From positions 1-23,653 of the forward strand of contig JBFGCA010000073.1 in NCBI GenBank assembly GCA_041567315.1: a stretch of 23,653 bases of DNA. The letters are read 5' to 3'. Source of the stretch: JBFGCA01 sp041567315 (lineage in GTDB: Bacteria; Acidobacteriota; Thermoanaerobaculia; Multivoradales; JAHEKO01). Positions within the stretch are counted from its first letter, which is position 1; each line of letters opens with the position of its first letter. Both the position numbers and the translations under genes were made by a program. This document shows positions 9,501-16,591 of the stretch, piece by piece. The notes beneath the pieces were generated by a model. That model was not told where the DNA came from, did not search any database, and saw only the letters and a list, made by a program, of their open reading frames with translations.

Positions 9501-11174
9501 CACTACCGGGTGGCGCTGCAGGAGAAGCTCTTCCCCGCCGATCTGGAGCAGGCCCGCGACCTCCACCTGGGCGGCACCCGGCTGACCCGCGTCCGGCCGG
9601 CTCTCGAGGAACGGCCCGCCGGCACCGGCTCACCCGAAGCGCGAGACCGGGACGAAAGAGCGCCCGCCCCGGCGCCGTGGCTCGGTCTCGAGCTGGGCAG
9701 ACGGCTGCCGCCGCTGACGCCGCTGAGCCACGCGCTGCGACGGCTGGGCGGGGCCCGCAGCGCCGACGGGCTCTTCGAGTGGCCGGCCGACGCCGAGCCC
9801 GACAACGCGGTGCTGCTCGCTGGCAGCCCGGCCGGGCCGCCGGTCCTCGGCGCGGAGGTCAACCCACCGCGCCTGGCGGAACGCCGCCTCGGGTGGCGCC
9901 TCGCCACCGATGTCGCCCGCCTCCGCGGCTCGCAGATCGGCCCCGGGTGGTGGTTGGCCGGTCTGCTGGGTCTGGCCCTGCTGTGGCACGCGGTCCACAC
10001 CGTCACGCGGCGCGTCTTCCTGCTCGACCAGCCGCGGCCCAGACAGCTCGACGGCGGCCGGCTGGAGGTCTCCGACCGCTGGCCGCACCGCCTGGAGCTG
10101 CGACGGCGGCTGTGCGCCGACGCCGCCCCGGCGCAGGACGAGGACGTCCACCAGATCGACGCCGGCCGGCTGTGGTCCGAGACGGCGCCCGCCGAGCTGG
10201 CCGCGGCGGCCGGCAAGGCGACGGCGACGCGGATCGTCGTCGACCGGCTGCACGAGGGCCTCGGAGAGCCCGTCCAGGCCGAGCGCAAGCTGGAGCTGCT
10301 CGAACGGCTGGTGGCGATCCAGGGCAAACGGATCGTCGTCCACAGCGAGGTCAACCCCTGGCACTTCTTCCACTACCGGGCCGCCGACTTCCAGCGCGGC
10401 GCCGCCGAGACGCCCTCGCAGCTGGAGCGCTGGTCGGCGATCCTGCAGTGCTTCGAAAGGGTGCGCCGGCCGCTCGGCACGGCCGAGGAGTCCTCGCCGG
10501 CGGCGCTGCTGAAGCGCCTGCGCCTCGCGCGGCGCGCCGCCCCCGGCGAGCCGGCGCCGGCGGCCCTCGAAGCCGCGCTCGAGCACCTGGCCGAGGAATG
10601 CTGGGCCGATCCCCGCCTCGGCGAGATCGCCGAGCGGCTGGCCGCCCACCCCGATCTCGCCGCGTTGTGCGCCGGGGCCGCCGACGGCGAGATCGACGAC
10701 GACGGCGAGCCCCTGGTCAAGGCGGTTCTCGATCGGGCCGAGAACTACTACGGCGTCCTGTGGTCGCTTTCGAGCAAGGACGAGAAGATGGTCCTCTACC
10801 GGATCTGCCAGCACGGAGTGGTGAGCTGGAAGAGCCGCGAGCTCGTCCGCCGCCTGATCCACCGCGGCCTGGTCCTGATGACCCCCAACGTCCGCCCGAT
10901 GAGCCGCAGCTTCGCGTGCTTCGTGCTCGACGCCGAGCCGCCGGAGGTGTTCGACGCCTGGGAGCGCGAGGCCGGCACCAGCCTGTGGTCGCAGATCCGA
11001 CTGCCGCTGTTGCTGTCGGCGATGGCGGTGATGGCCTTCATGTTCACGTCCCAGCCGCACTTCTTCGAGCGCGCGGTCGCCGTCGCCACCGCGATCGCGG
11101 CCGGTCTCCCCCTGCTGCTGCGGCTCGGCGGCGCCCTGACCAGCCTCCCCGGCCGGGCCGCGGACCACGGTTAG
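6555..11174 (+). CDS. Giant polytopic sensor-like membrane protein with Cache-like domain and STAND-like tail
   Basis: A 1539-residue protein without a recognised gene name. It starts at GTG 6555 behind a near-perfect Shine-Dalgarno (GGGAGGA, 6 bases away). Helix 1 lies at about 26-47, followed by a roughly 320-residue extracytoplasmic region with Cys pairs. Helices at about 372-396 and 411-431 come next. A second outer region (about 432-705) ends in a Cache-like half: GFAILDADGRVLFHSD (625-640) and LAGTPWTLVVFADREESR. At least six helices follow (about 709-735 and 762-942), then a third outer region (about 943-1128) and a helix at 1130-1150. The cytoplasmic part has RIVVDRLHEGLG (1226-1237) and RIVVHSEVNP (1259-1268), resembling Walker B and sensor-1 strands of STAND-like NTPases. 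A winged-helix-like KDEKMVLYRICQHGVVS region (1408-1424) follows. Two final helices lie at about 1481-1497 and 1505-1524. No GxxxxGK[ST] motif is visible, so ATP hydrolysis is doubtful. A role as envelope stress or ligand sensor is inference. Confidence 0.85.
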   Translation: MSRGDDDKQPKPTRRPPRQRRPGWLPTSAFGLLAILVAFAGSYFVYLKRHEERLTGHYLRRLAVSGENIAEAIQWLQTNFQNAVDEPGRETRDPSPENGDALEDWFMRCSHGADGGAPSGGDARREPEPGPWAVPCLERWTSPRTALELIRLAENVTVAALEKTPEADLQPQVCAGWQGGRALLRPGASWERPWDDTSRRAGLFALAQLREEDKPQIAALRALWQRGSATVDTPLQTLAAPLLPAAEFDQLLLARRDGEVLAGVGGRTLRIDRLPAPPPRAADSKEAGAIGDGEPWSSSRVYAQAIAGETHRLFVQPLRLPIELAWMGSLAARDAGRWCRGGAETGQPEPYWLLAGIKQESGFRAEVRSLPPPVVFGAVFLVVYGLLALPYLKIRFIGVREALRKQDVFVEAVAIGLSSALFTLAAAELLVSTELSTLRDRRLGEVTTSIRSAFSDEIADLSRTLDRLSAARRTGDRETLPGSAQYERRRTRLLAKEPPPPASTDPLGDYPLLEMAIWMNEEGLQIGKWTVKETTTALISAADRLYFRRARDRDLWPQACPPATSGGNEDPASGGCLVESIRSLNTGEVRAVLSRRLDGHGEAVVAAAVASLQSVIDPVLPHGHGFAILDADGRVLFHSDRERNLREELFEELDSDTRLRTAVEMRGTDEMGVRYRDRSLRLRSEPLAGTPWTLVVFADREESRLARVEALSLTLLLFLAYAAAVLMVTLGMVLFRSGRRRPPFFLWFWLDPARAATYRRAVWTLLLLAAAWAAVQRFWSPLYGPLTCGLLGLVGIASSILLLRESEEGADGRSSLRFERRALAPAGIVPAVALVAWIWGWPIGLLATVAAVLTVVVQRHLGGLLVAILGLLLLTAAGAARAGDWEIGLAAAAVLVGLPWLAFRVPPRPRTASRFTARFWYLVGAAALSVVGSVLPTLAIFRAAQDEAMLLLTRHDQQHLAMALDERSRRIAQRFRSVPLAPHYRVALQEKLFPADLEQARDLHLGGTRLTRVRPALEERPAGTGSPEARDRDERAPAPAPWLGLELGRRLPPLTPLSHALRRLGGARSADGLFEWPADAEPDNAVLLAGSPAGPPVLGAEVNPPRLAERRLGWRLATDVARLRGSQIGPGWWLAGLLGLALLWHAVHTVTRRVFLLDQPRPRQLDGGRLEVSDRWPHRLELRRRLCADAAPAQDEDVHQIDAGRLWSETAPAELAAAAGKATATRIVVDRLHEGLGEPVQAERKLELLERLVAIQGKRIVVHSEVNPWHFFHYRAADFQRGAAETPSQLERWSAILQCFERVRRPLGTAEESSPAALLKRLRLARRAAPGEPAPAALEAALEHLAEECWADPRLGEIAERLAAHPDLAALCAGAADGEIDDDGEPLVKAVLDRAENYYGVLWSLSSKDEKMVLYRICQHGVVSWKSRELVRRLIHRGLVLMTPNVRPMSRSFACFVLDAEPPEVFDAWEREAGTSLWSQIRLPLLLSAMAVMAFMFTSQPHFFERAVAVATAIAAGLPLLLRLGGALTSLPGRAADHG

Positions 11175-11189
11175 CCGCTGGCGGCCGGA

Positions 11190-12020
11190 TCAGGGGACCA
11201 GCGCGGCGATGCGGACGGGGCCACCCGAGCCGCCGGCGATCTTCATCGGCAGCGCGAAGACCCAGGCACCGGTGGCGGGCAGCGCCTCGAGATTGGCCAC
11301 GTTCTCGAGACCCGGGACGTTGGCGGCCGCGGCCACCCGATGGACGAGGAAGTCGGTCGACGGCCCGTAGTCGATGCTGGCCGTGTCGACGCCGAGCACC
11401 GCTACCCCGCGCTGCTCCACCAGGTAGCGGGCGGCCGCCTCGCCGTAGGAGGGGAAGTGCAGGTTGGAGGCGTCGCCGGGCGCGTCGTCCCCCAGGTAGG
11501 CGAGCCGGTCGGGCCATCGCGGGCCCCAGCCGGTGCGGAGCAGCACGACGGCGCCCTCGGGCACGGGGCCGTGCGACGCCTCCCAGGCGAGGACGTCCTC
11601 GCGGCTCAGCCGGTAGTCGGCGTCGGCCGCCGCCTGCCGGCCGACGTCGATCACCACCGCCGGGCCGATGAGCCGCTCGAGCGGCACCTGATCGGCCGTC
11701 CACCCGCCGGCCGCGAAGTGGATCGGCGCGTCGAGGTGGGTGCCACCGTGCTCGGGCGTCGAGAAGGCGTTGGCGGCGTAGAAGAAGCCGCCCTCGGTGT
11801 CGCCCCACGCCAACCGGGTGAGCTCGAAGCGGGACGGCGAGGTGGGCCAGTAGATCGTCTCCCCGTCGTAGGGATGGGTGAGGTCGACGACCCGCGCCTG
11901 CGACAGATCGGGCGCCGGCGCCCGCTCGCCGGGCCCGCCACCGCAGGCGGTGGCCACCAGCATCAGCGTCAGGACCGCCGGCATGGCCCGTCCCGCCGCG
12001 GACCTTCGTGGCTCGGTCAT
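11190..12020 (-). CDS. Cyclase-family (KynB-like) metal-dependent hydrolase, lipoprotein
   Basis: A 276-residue protein of the cyclase family (PF04199: kynurenine formamidase, isatin hydrolase and relatives), which hydrolyse amide or ester bonds using a divalent metal. The metal-binding motif HGGTHLDAPIHF (91-102) is intact, preceded by VVDLTHPYDGETIYWP, a typical family N-terminus. Further family stretches are VLLRTGW and GVDTASIDYG. The first 26 residues form an export signal ending in VATAC, so it is probably lipid-anchored at C26. The ATG at 12020 follows a G-rich ribosome site and lies 20 bases after the S9 peptidase stop, suggesting one operon. Its stop lies 15 bases from the oppositely oriented 1539-residue gene. 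The exact substrate cannot be read; no tryptophan-degradation genes are nearby. Confidence 0.88.
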   Translation of the reverse strand: MTEPRRSAAGRAMPAVLTLMLVATACGGGPGERAPAPDLSQARVVDLTHPYDGETIYWPTSPSRFELTRLAWGDTEGGFFYAANAFSTPEHGGTHLDAPIHFAAGGWTADQVPLERLIGPAVVIDVGRQAAADADYRLSREDVLAWEASHGPVPEGAVVLLRTGWGPRWPDRLAYLGDDAPGDASNLHFPSYGEAAARYLVEQRGVAVLGVDTASIDYGPSTDFLVHRVAAAANVPGLENVANLEALPATGAWVFALPMKIAGGSGGPVRIAALVP

Positions 12021-12040
12021 CGCGCGCCCCCCCGCCCCCG

Positions 12041-14101
12041 CTACCCGCCCCCGGCCGGCGCCTGCAGCCAGCGGGCGAGCCAATCGAGCACGGTCTCGTG
12101 CCAGAGGATGGAGTTGGCGGGCCGGAGGACCCAGTGGTTCTCGTCGGGGAAGAAGAGCAGCCGGCTGGGCACCCCGCGGCGCTGGAGAGCGGTGAAGGCG
12201 GCCAGACCCTGGGTCTCGGGCACCCGGTAGTCGAGGGCGCCGTGGATCACCAGCATCGGCGTCTGCCAGCGCTCGACGTTGAGCGCCGGGTTGTGGCGCT
12301 CGTGGCCCTCGGGATTGACCCAGTAGGGGCCGCCGTGGTCCCACTCGGGAAACCACAGCTCCTCGGTGGCGAAGTACATCGACCGCAGGTCGAACACCCC
12401 GTCGTGGTTGACCAGACAGCGGAACCGCTCGGGCCAGGCGCCGGCGATCCAGTTGATCATGTAGCCGCCGTAGGAGGCGCCCAGCGCGCAGACCCGCTCG
12501 CCGTCCATCCACGGGTAGCGCTCGAGCACCGCGGCGAGTCCCTTCTGGAGGTCCTCCAGCGGCTTGCCGCCCCAGTCCCCCTGGATCGAGTCGGTAAAGG
12601 CCTGTCCGTAGCCGGTCGAGCCGTGGAAGTCGACCATCACCGCCGCGTAGCCGGCGCCGGCGTAGACCTGCGGGTTCCAGCGATAGTGGAAGTCGTTGTC
12701 GGCCGAGCCCTGGGGGCCGCCGTGGACGATGAAGGCAACCGGGTAGCGGCGGGCCGGGTCGAGACCCACCGGTTTGACCACCCAGGCCCACACCGTCTCC
12801 CCGTTCCAGCCGGCGAAGCTCACCTGCTCGGGCTCGCCCAGGCTGACGGCGGCGAGCCTCTCGTCGTTGATGCCGGTCAACCCCTCGAGCCCGCCGCCGT
12901 CGCCGGCCAGCGAGTAGAGCTCGACCGGCGAGCGCAGGTGGTCGAGCCCGATCACCAGCCGCTCACCGGCCAGGCCTGGCGAGCGCGCGTGCCCCTCCCC
13001 GGTCAACCGCCGCACGGCACCGCTCGCCACTTCGACGGCGAACAGGGCGACGTTGCCGACGTCGGCGGCGGTGGCGTAGAGCGTGCCGCCGTCGGCCGAG
13101 AACAGCAGGTCGGCGGGCGAGCGGTCCCAGTCGGCGGCCAGCGTGCGCCGGTCGCCGCCCGGCCAGTCCATCAGCACGATCCGGTAGCGGTCGCTCTCGT
13201 AGCCGGCGCGCTCCATCGCCCGGTAGGCGAGCAGCCGGCCGTCGGGCGAAAACACCGGTCCGGTGTCCCAGGCCGGGTTGTCGTCGGTGAGGTTGCGGGC
13301 CGGGGCCGAGCCGTCGAGCGGCGCCGCCCAGAGATCGAAGTCGGTGGACCAGGCCTCGGCGGCGCCGGCCGCCCGGGCGGTGAACACCAGCTCGCCACCC
13401 GGCCCGAAGGCCACCTCCTCGAAGCCGCCAAAGGGCTTGGTGGGGGCGTCGGCCTCCAGCCCCCGCATCAGGTCCACCGGCTCGCCCCCGGCCACCGGCA
13501 CCGCAAACAGATGCGAGCGGCGGCCGTCCTTCCAGACGTCCCAGTGGCGGACGAAGAGCCGGTCGTAGAGCCGTCCCGAGGAGCGGCGCTCGCCCGCCGC
13601 CGCCACCCGCTCGGCGGTGCAGGCGACGCCCTCGCAGTCCACGAACACCTCGAGGGCGACCACCAGCCTGGCGCCGTCGGGCGACAGCGCGAAGCCGCCG
13701 ACGTCGAGCGGCAGCTCGGTGACCTGCCGCGCCTCGCCGCCGTCGACGGCGATCCGCCACACCTGCGAGGAGCCCGACCGGGTCGACAGGAAATAGACCA
13801 CGTCGCCGCCGGGCGCCCAGCGTGGACTGCCGTCGGCGTCCGGGTGCGCGGTGAGCTGGCGCAGGCCGCGGCCGTCGCTGCCCACCAGCCACAGGTCGGT
13901 GCGCCCCCTGTCGGCCGCCAGGTCGGTGGTGCGCCGCACGAAGACCACCCGGTCGCCGGCCGGCGAGACCCGCGGGTCGGAGATCCTCTCCATGGCCACG
14001 AGGTCGTGGACCGTGAACGGGCGCGGCTGGGCGACCGCCACCGGGGGCGCCGCCGCCAGAGGCACGGCCAGCAACAGCCACGGCAGGAATCTCGATCGCA
14101 T
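12041..14101 (-). CDS. Secreted S9 family serine peptidase (DPP5/acylaminoacyl peptidase type)
   Basis: A 686-residue prolyl-oligopeptidase-family enzyme that cleaves short peptides. Residues 1-24 form a Sec signal peptide ending AVAQ. A beta-propeller (about 28-420) shows repeated blades such as DPRVSPAGDRVVF, ALSPDGARLVV and VFSPDGRLLAY, which gate substrate size. The alpha/beta-hydrolase domain (about 425-680) has the oxyanion segment HGGP (460-463), nucleophile S543 in GASYGG, D624 in HGALDYRVP and H656 in DENHW, so the triad is complete. Length and motif spacing fit the S9C group. The signal peptide points to periplasmic use, for example in peptide scavenging. A GGAG ribosome site lies close to the ATG (3 bases), slightly tight but usable. 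Confidence 0.93.
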   Translation of the reverse strand: MRSRFLPWLLLAVPLAAAPPVAVAQPRPFTVHDLVAMERISDPRVSPAGDRVVFVRRTTDLAADRGRTDLWLVGSDGRGLRQLTAHPDADGSPRWAPGGDVVYFLSTRSGSSQVWRIAVDGGEARQVTELPLDVGGFALSPDGARLVVALEVFVDCEGVACTAERVAAAGERRSSGRLYDRLFVRHWDVWKDGRRSHLFAVPVAGGEPVDLMRGLEADAPTKPFGGFEEVAFGPGGELVFTARAAGAAEAWSTDFDLWAAPLDGSAPARNLTDDNPAWDTGPVFSPDGRLLAYRAMERAGYESDRYRIVLMDWPGGDRRTLAADWDRSPADLLFSADGGTLYATAADVGNVALFAVEVASGAVRRLTGEGHARSPGLAGERLVIGLDHLRSPVELYSLAGDGGGLEGLTGINDERLAAVSLGEPEQVSFAGWNGETVWAWVVKPVGLDPARRYPVAFIVHGGPQGSADNDFHYRWNPQVYAGAGYAAVMVDFHGSTGYGQAFTDSIQGDWGGKPLEDLQKGLAAVLERYPWMDGERVCALGASYGGYMINWIAGAWPERFRCLVNHDGVFDLRSMYFATEELWFPEWDHGGPYWVNPEGHERHNPALNVERWQTPMLVIHGALDYRVPETQGLAAFTALQRRGVPSRLLFFPDENHWVLRPANSILWHETVLDWLARWLQAPAGGG

Positions 14102-14212
14102 CGGCTCCGCTCAGTCAGCGGCGAGAGGATACCGGTTCCGCCCCGCGGCCGAGAACCGCGTGACGGTGGGACCCCGGGAAGCTCAGCACGACGGCTGGGC
14201 GGCGTCTGCCGT

Positions 14213-14251
14213 GACAGGCGCACATCCGAGGCGACCAGCGCACATCTCGGT
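14213..14251 (+). repeat. Paired 20-base direct repeats upstream of the small peptide gene
   Basis: The gap 14102-14386 has no gene. It holds two direct copies of a site with GCGCACATC at 14218-14226 and 14238-14246, each preceded by GAC and followed by a CG-containing end. The period is exactly 20 bases, about two helical turns, so both copies would face the same side of the helix, as in an activator or repressor site. The following 60 bases (TTACACAGATCATTTC and GAAGAAATATTCT) are unusually AT-rich and are the likely promoter area for the gene at 14387, though no consensus pair of boxes is clear. The S9 peptidase promoter must also lie in this gap. Confidence 0.45.
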
Positions 14252-14386
14252 TACACAGATCATTTCTGCCATCCGTGCGTCCGAATGGAAGAAATATTCT
14301 GCTCCGCCGATAGGATGACCGGCACGGGCGGCGGCGGCGGTCAATCCAGACTCACCGGGCGACCGCCCAGGGAAAGGAGCGCAACG

Positions 14387-14506
14387 ATGCGCTGGATCCT
14401 GCCGTTCCTGCTGTTCTTTCTGCCGTTCTGGGGAGCGATGAAGGGGACGCCGGAGGCCGGCGGCGGCGTCACGGTCCACTCTGGGGCTTCGATCGAGGCC
14501 GACTAG
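14387..14506 (+). CDS. Small hydrophobic peptide (39 aa), possibly exported
   Basis: A 39-residue open frame starting MRWILPFLLFFLPFWGAMKG. One positive residue precedes a 15-residue hydrophobic segment (about 3-17), followed by a short polar tail rich in Gly, Ser, Glu and Asp. It has an excellent ribosome site (AAGGAG, 7-8 bases before the ATG), by far the best reason to believe it. The last 38 bases overlap, tail to tail, the end of the TPR gene on the other strand. No homolog is recognised. It could be a secreted pro-peptide, a membrane-anchored micro-protein, or a leader peptide. It lacks a clear signal peptidase site. Confidence 0.55.
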   Translation: MRWILPFLLFFLPFWGAMKGTPEAGGGVTVHSGASIEAD

Positions 14507-15902
14507 CCGCGGTGGCCGACCCGGGGGCGCCGCGCCCGCCGCGGCGCCCCGTCTTCTGCTGCCGCCGCCGCCAGCCCTCGAAGACCAGCTCGGGGTCCTT
14601 CTCCACCGCCTCGAAAAAGCGCAGCACCGCCCGGGCCAGCCACACCCCGGCGCGGTCCTCCTCGACCGACCGGCAGAAGTAGACCAGCGCCGCCATCGCC
14701 TCCCGGTGGAGGTGCTGGGCGCGGAAGATCGGCAGCATCTGGCGGGCCAGACGCCGCAGATGCAATGACCACCCGAGCTCGGCGTACGCCGCCGCCAGCT
14801 CGAGCGAGACCTTGGCCGCCTCGCAGGCGAGTCCCATCTCGATGAACCCTTCCTGCGCCCGACGGAAGGCGCGGCAGGCCTCCTCCATCCGCCCCTGCTT
14901 GACCAGGATGTTGCCCTCCAGCCAGTGCCGGCGGAGCCGCTCCGAGCGGCTGCCAACCTGCTCGTACAGCACCGAGGCGTCGCGCAGGAAGCGCAGCGCC
15001 CCGTCGAGCCAGCCGATCTGCGAGAAGTAGAGCGCCAGGTTGTGGAACATGACCAGGATCAGCTTCGGATCGCGGACCGGATCGACCAGCGCGGCGGCGT
15101 GCGAGACCGCGTGGATCGCCTCGGCCGGGCGCTGGTGGTCGGCCAGGATCACGCCCCGGTTGATCAGCGCCTTGCCGGCGAGGTGGCTGTCCTCCATCTC
15201 GCGGTACAGCCGGAAGGCCCGGTCGATGGCCGCCAGGGCGCCGGCTAGACGCCCCTGGTCGTTGAGCAGCATGGCCTCCTTGTAGGCCAGCTGGGCCTCG
15301 AGCGACCGGTCTCCCGGACCGTGGACGACGTAGCCGCGGGCCTCTTCGAGCACCCGGCCGCTGGCGCGCAGGTGCGAGGACCGGCGCAGCGCCTCGGACA
15401 GCCGGATCCGCGCCCGGGCCCGGGCGTCGCGGATCAGCGCCTCCGGATAACGGTCGTCGGCCAGGGCGTCCGCGGCGGTGACCGCCAGCCGGGCCAGCTC
15501 CGCGGCCCGCCGGGGGTCCTCCCCCAGCACCGACCGGCTCTCACGGCCGAGGCGGTCGACCAGGCCGGGCGTCTGATACCGCCGGTGGTTGCGGAGGATG
15601 GTCTCCTGGCGACCCGGCGGATGGTCCATCAGCTGCTCGAAAAGCTCCTCGGACAGCCGGTCCTCGGCGTCCAAGCCGGCGCCCAGATGCGAGGCCCGGC
15701 TGCGGACCGCCGCCACCGCCGAGCGATAGGCCTCCGGGGGCAGTGGCTCGGCCAGCGACCCGAGGGCCGCCTCGCGGGCGATGCTCCGGCAGCGCCGGCA
15801 GCCGGCGAGCAGGTGGCGAACGATGTCCCGCGCTTCGCTCGCGCCCGTCGACCGACCGGTCGCGAACGCCTCCAGCACCGACCTCGCCGGGTGCTCAGCC
15901 AT
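14469..15902 (-). CDS. TPR-repeat protein with N-terminal HLLxGCxxC motif
   Basis: A 477-residue protein. Near the N-terminus it has H30-LLAG-C35-RR-C38, resembling the zinc motif of anti-sigma factors (zf-HC2-like). The rest is all-helical with degenerate TPR units from about residue 110 to 430: AQLAYKEAMLLNDQGRLAGA, GKALINRGVILADHQRPAEA, LILVMFHNLALYFSQIG, HWLEGNILVKQGRMEEACRA and others. The C-terminal 30 residues are Arg/Gly/Pro-rich. The ATG at 15902 was chosen because it makes an 8-base overlap with the XRE gene stop (ATGGCTGA), whereas upstream starts in the same frame would read deep into that gene. A regulatory partner for the XRE protein, able to bind proteins or peptides through its TPR groove, is a reasonable inference. 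Paired XRE/TPR genes of this style are common in Acidobacteriota. Confidence 0.8.
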   Translation of the reverse strand: MAEHPARSVLEAFATGRSTGASEARDIVRHLLAGCRRCRSIAREAALGSLAEPLPPEAYRSAVAAVRSRASHLGAGLDAEDRLSEELFEQLMDHPPGRQETILRNHRRYQTPGLVDRLGRESRSVLGEDPRRAAELARLAVTAADALADDRYPEALIRDARARARIRLSEALRRSSHLRASGRVLEEARGYVVHGPGDRSLEAQLAYKEAMLLNDQGRLAGALAAIDRAFRLYREMEDSHLAGKALINRGVILADHQRPAEAIHAVSHAAALVDPVRDPKLILVMFHNLALYFSQIGWLDGALRFLRDASVLYEQVGSRSERLRRHWLEGNILVKQGRMEEACRAFRRAQEGFIEMGLACEAAKVSLELAAAYAELGWSLHLRRLARQMLPIFRAQHLHREAMAALVYFCRSVEEDRAGVWLARAVLRFFEAVEKDPELVFEGWRRRQQKTGRRGGRGAPGSATAASRPRSKPQSGP

Positions 15903-16407
15903 CGTCGCGCCGATCCCCCAGACGGTCGGATCCGCCGGACAGCGGCGGGCCCCCGCGCTCCCTCGCCAGCGCCTCGCGGACCGCGTTCTCGGCCAGCCCG
16001 CCCAACAGGGCATGGAGCTGGGGGAACGACATGCCCTGGATCAGGGCCGCCTGCAACGGCAGGGTGGGAGCGGGAGCTGGCGCGGCGGGTGGCGGTTCGG
16101 CAATGGTGCCGGCGGACGGGTCCGCGCTCGGGGCAGCCTCCGGTCCCTGGTCCTCCGGTGCCTCTTCCCCGCCCTCCTCCCCTGCCGCCAGCCGCCGCGC
16201 CAGCTCCCGCAGGTCCCAGCCGAAGGCGGCCAAAACTCCGTCGATGGCCGCCCGGTCCGGCACCTGGTGGCCCTTCTCGTAGCGGCTGAGCGTCGAGCGG
16301 TTGACTCCCACCTGACGGGCCAGGTCCTCCTGGTTCCAGCCCCGGCGCCGCCTCTCCCGACGGATGACTGCTCCCATTCCAGCAAACGCAGAACTGTTCT
16401 GCCACAT
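15895..16407 (-). CDS. XRE-family helix-turn-helix regulator
   Basis: A 170-residue regulator if started at ATG 16407. The HTH occupies about residues 11-70: AVIRRERRRRGWNQEDLARQ, then the recognition helix NRSTLSRYEKG (36-46). A Glu/Pro/Ala-rich linker (about 75-120) leads to a helical C-terminus (LHALLGGLAENAVREALA) that could dimerise or contact the TPR partner. An ATG at 16449 is further upstream, but a good promoter (16416-16444) lies inside that extension, so it is unlikely. ATG 16407 has no ribosome site and would begin 9 bases after the -10 box, i.e. a leaderless mRNA. ATG 16377 (MGAVIRRERR) is the alternative. It overlaps the TPR gene by 8 bases, so both products are probably made together. 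Confidence 0.85.
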   Translation of the reverse strand: MWQNSSAFAGMGAVIRRERRRRGWNQEDLARQVGVNRSTLSRYEKGHQVPDRAAIDGVLAAFGWDLRELARRLAAGEEGGEEAPEDQGPEAAPSADPSAGTIAEPPPAAPAPAPTLPLQAALIQGMSFPQLHALLGGLAENAVREALARERGGPPLSGGSDRLGDRRDDG

Positions 16408-16415
16408 GAGGTCCG

Positions 16416-16444
16416 ATTGTAGCGGCTGGGTGACGCAAATGCAA
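16416..16444 (-). promoter_or_regulatory. Promoter of the XRE-TPR operon
   Basis: On the minus strand, TTGCAT (16439-16444) is followed by a 17-base spacer and TACAAT (16416-16421, five of six matches to the -10 consensus). The predicted start of transcription falls on or next to the ATG at 16407, consistent with leaderless expression. A 6+6 palindrome (CGGCCC/GGGCCG, 16453-16466) lies just upstream and could be an operator, but such GC palindromes are cheap here. Confidence 0.5.
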
Positions 16445-16489
16445 CCCATGCCCGGCCCAGGGGCCGATCCACACCAGCAGCCGTTTCAA

Positions 16490-16545
16490 ATTTGTTCTGA
16501 AAATCCAACAAAATCGCTTGACAGCGGAGCCGGCCGCTCTATACC
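16490..16545 (+). promoter_or_regulatory. Promoter with AT-rich inverted repeat upstream of the DCoH-like gene
   Basis: A perfect TTGACA (16518-16523) is followed by a 16-base spacer and TATACC (16540-16545), a credible housekeeping-sigma promoter about 45 bases before the ATG. Directly upstream lies a strongly AT-rich stretch with the inverted repeat TTTGTT (16491-16496) and AACAAA (16507-16512). It could act as an UP element or as the operator of the divergently encoded XRE regulator. Confidence 0.6.
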
Positions 16546-16591
16546 GTTGTCAGGAACGCCACCCCTGGTGCCACCAGAGACGGAGCCGCCG

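Noticed and set aside
12008..14506. 832-residue open frame on the plus strand
   Set aside because: It is antisense to the S9 peptidase, which has a full catalytic triad. Only its last 39 codons (from 14387) look like a separate gene.
16453..16466. Palindrome CGGCCC-AG-GGGCCG as a definite XRE operator
   Set aside because: Short GC-only palindromes are expected by chance in this composition; kept only as a remark.
16364..16591. N-terminal extension of the DCoH-like gene
   Set aside because: It spans TTGACA/TATACC and the XRE promoter region and has no family similarity; the ATG at 16592 has a ribosome site.
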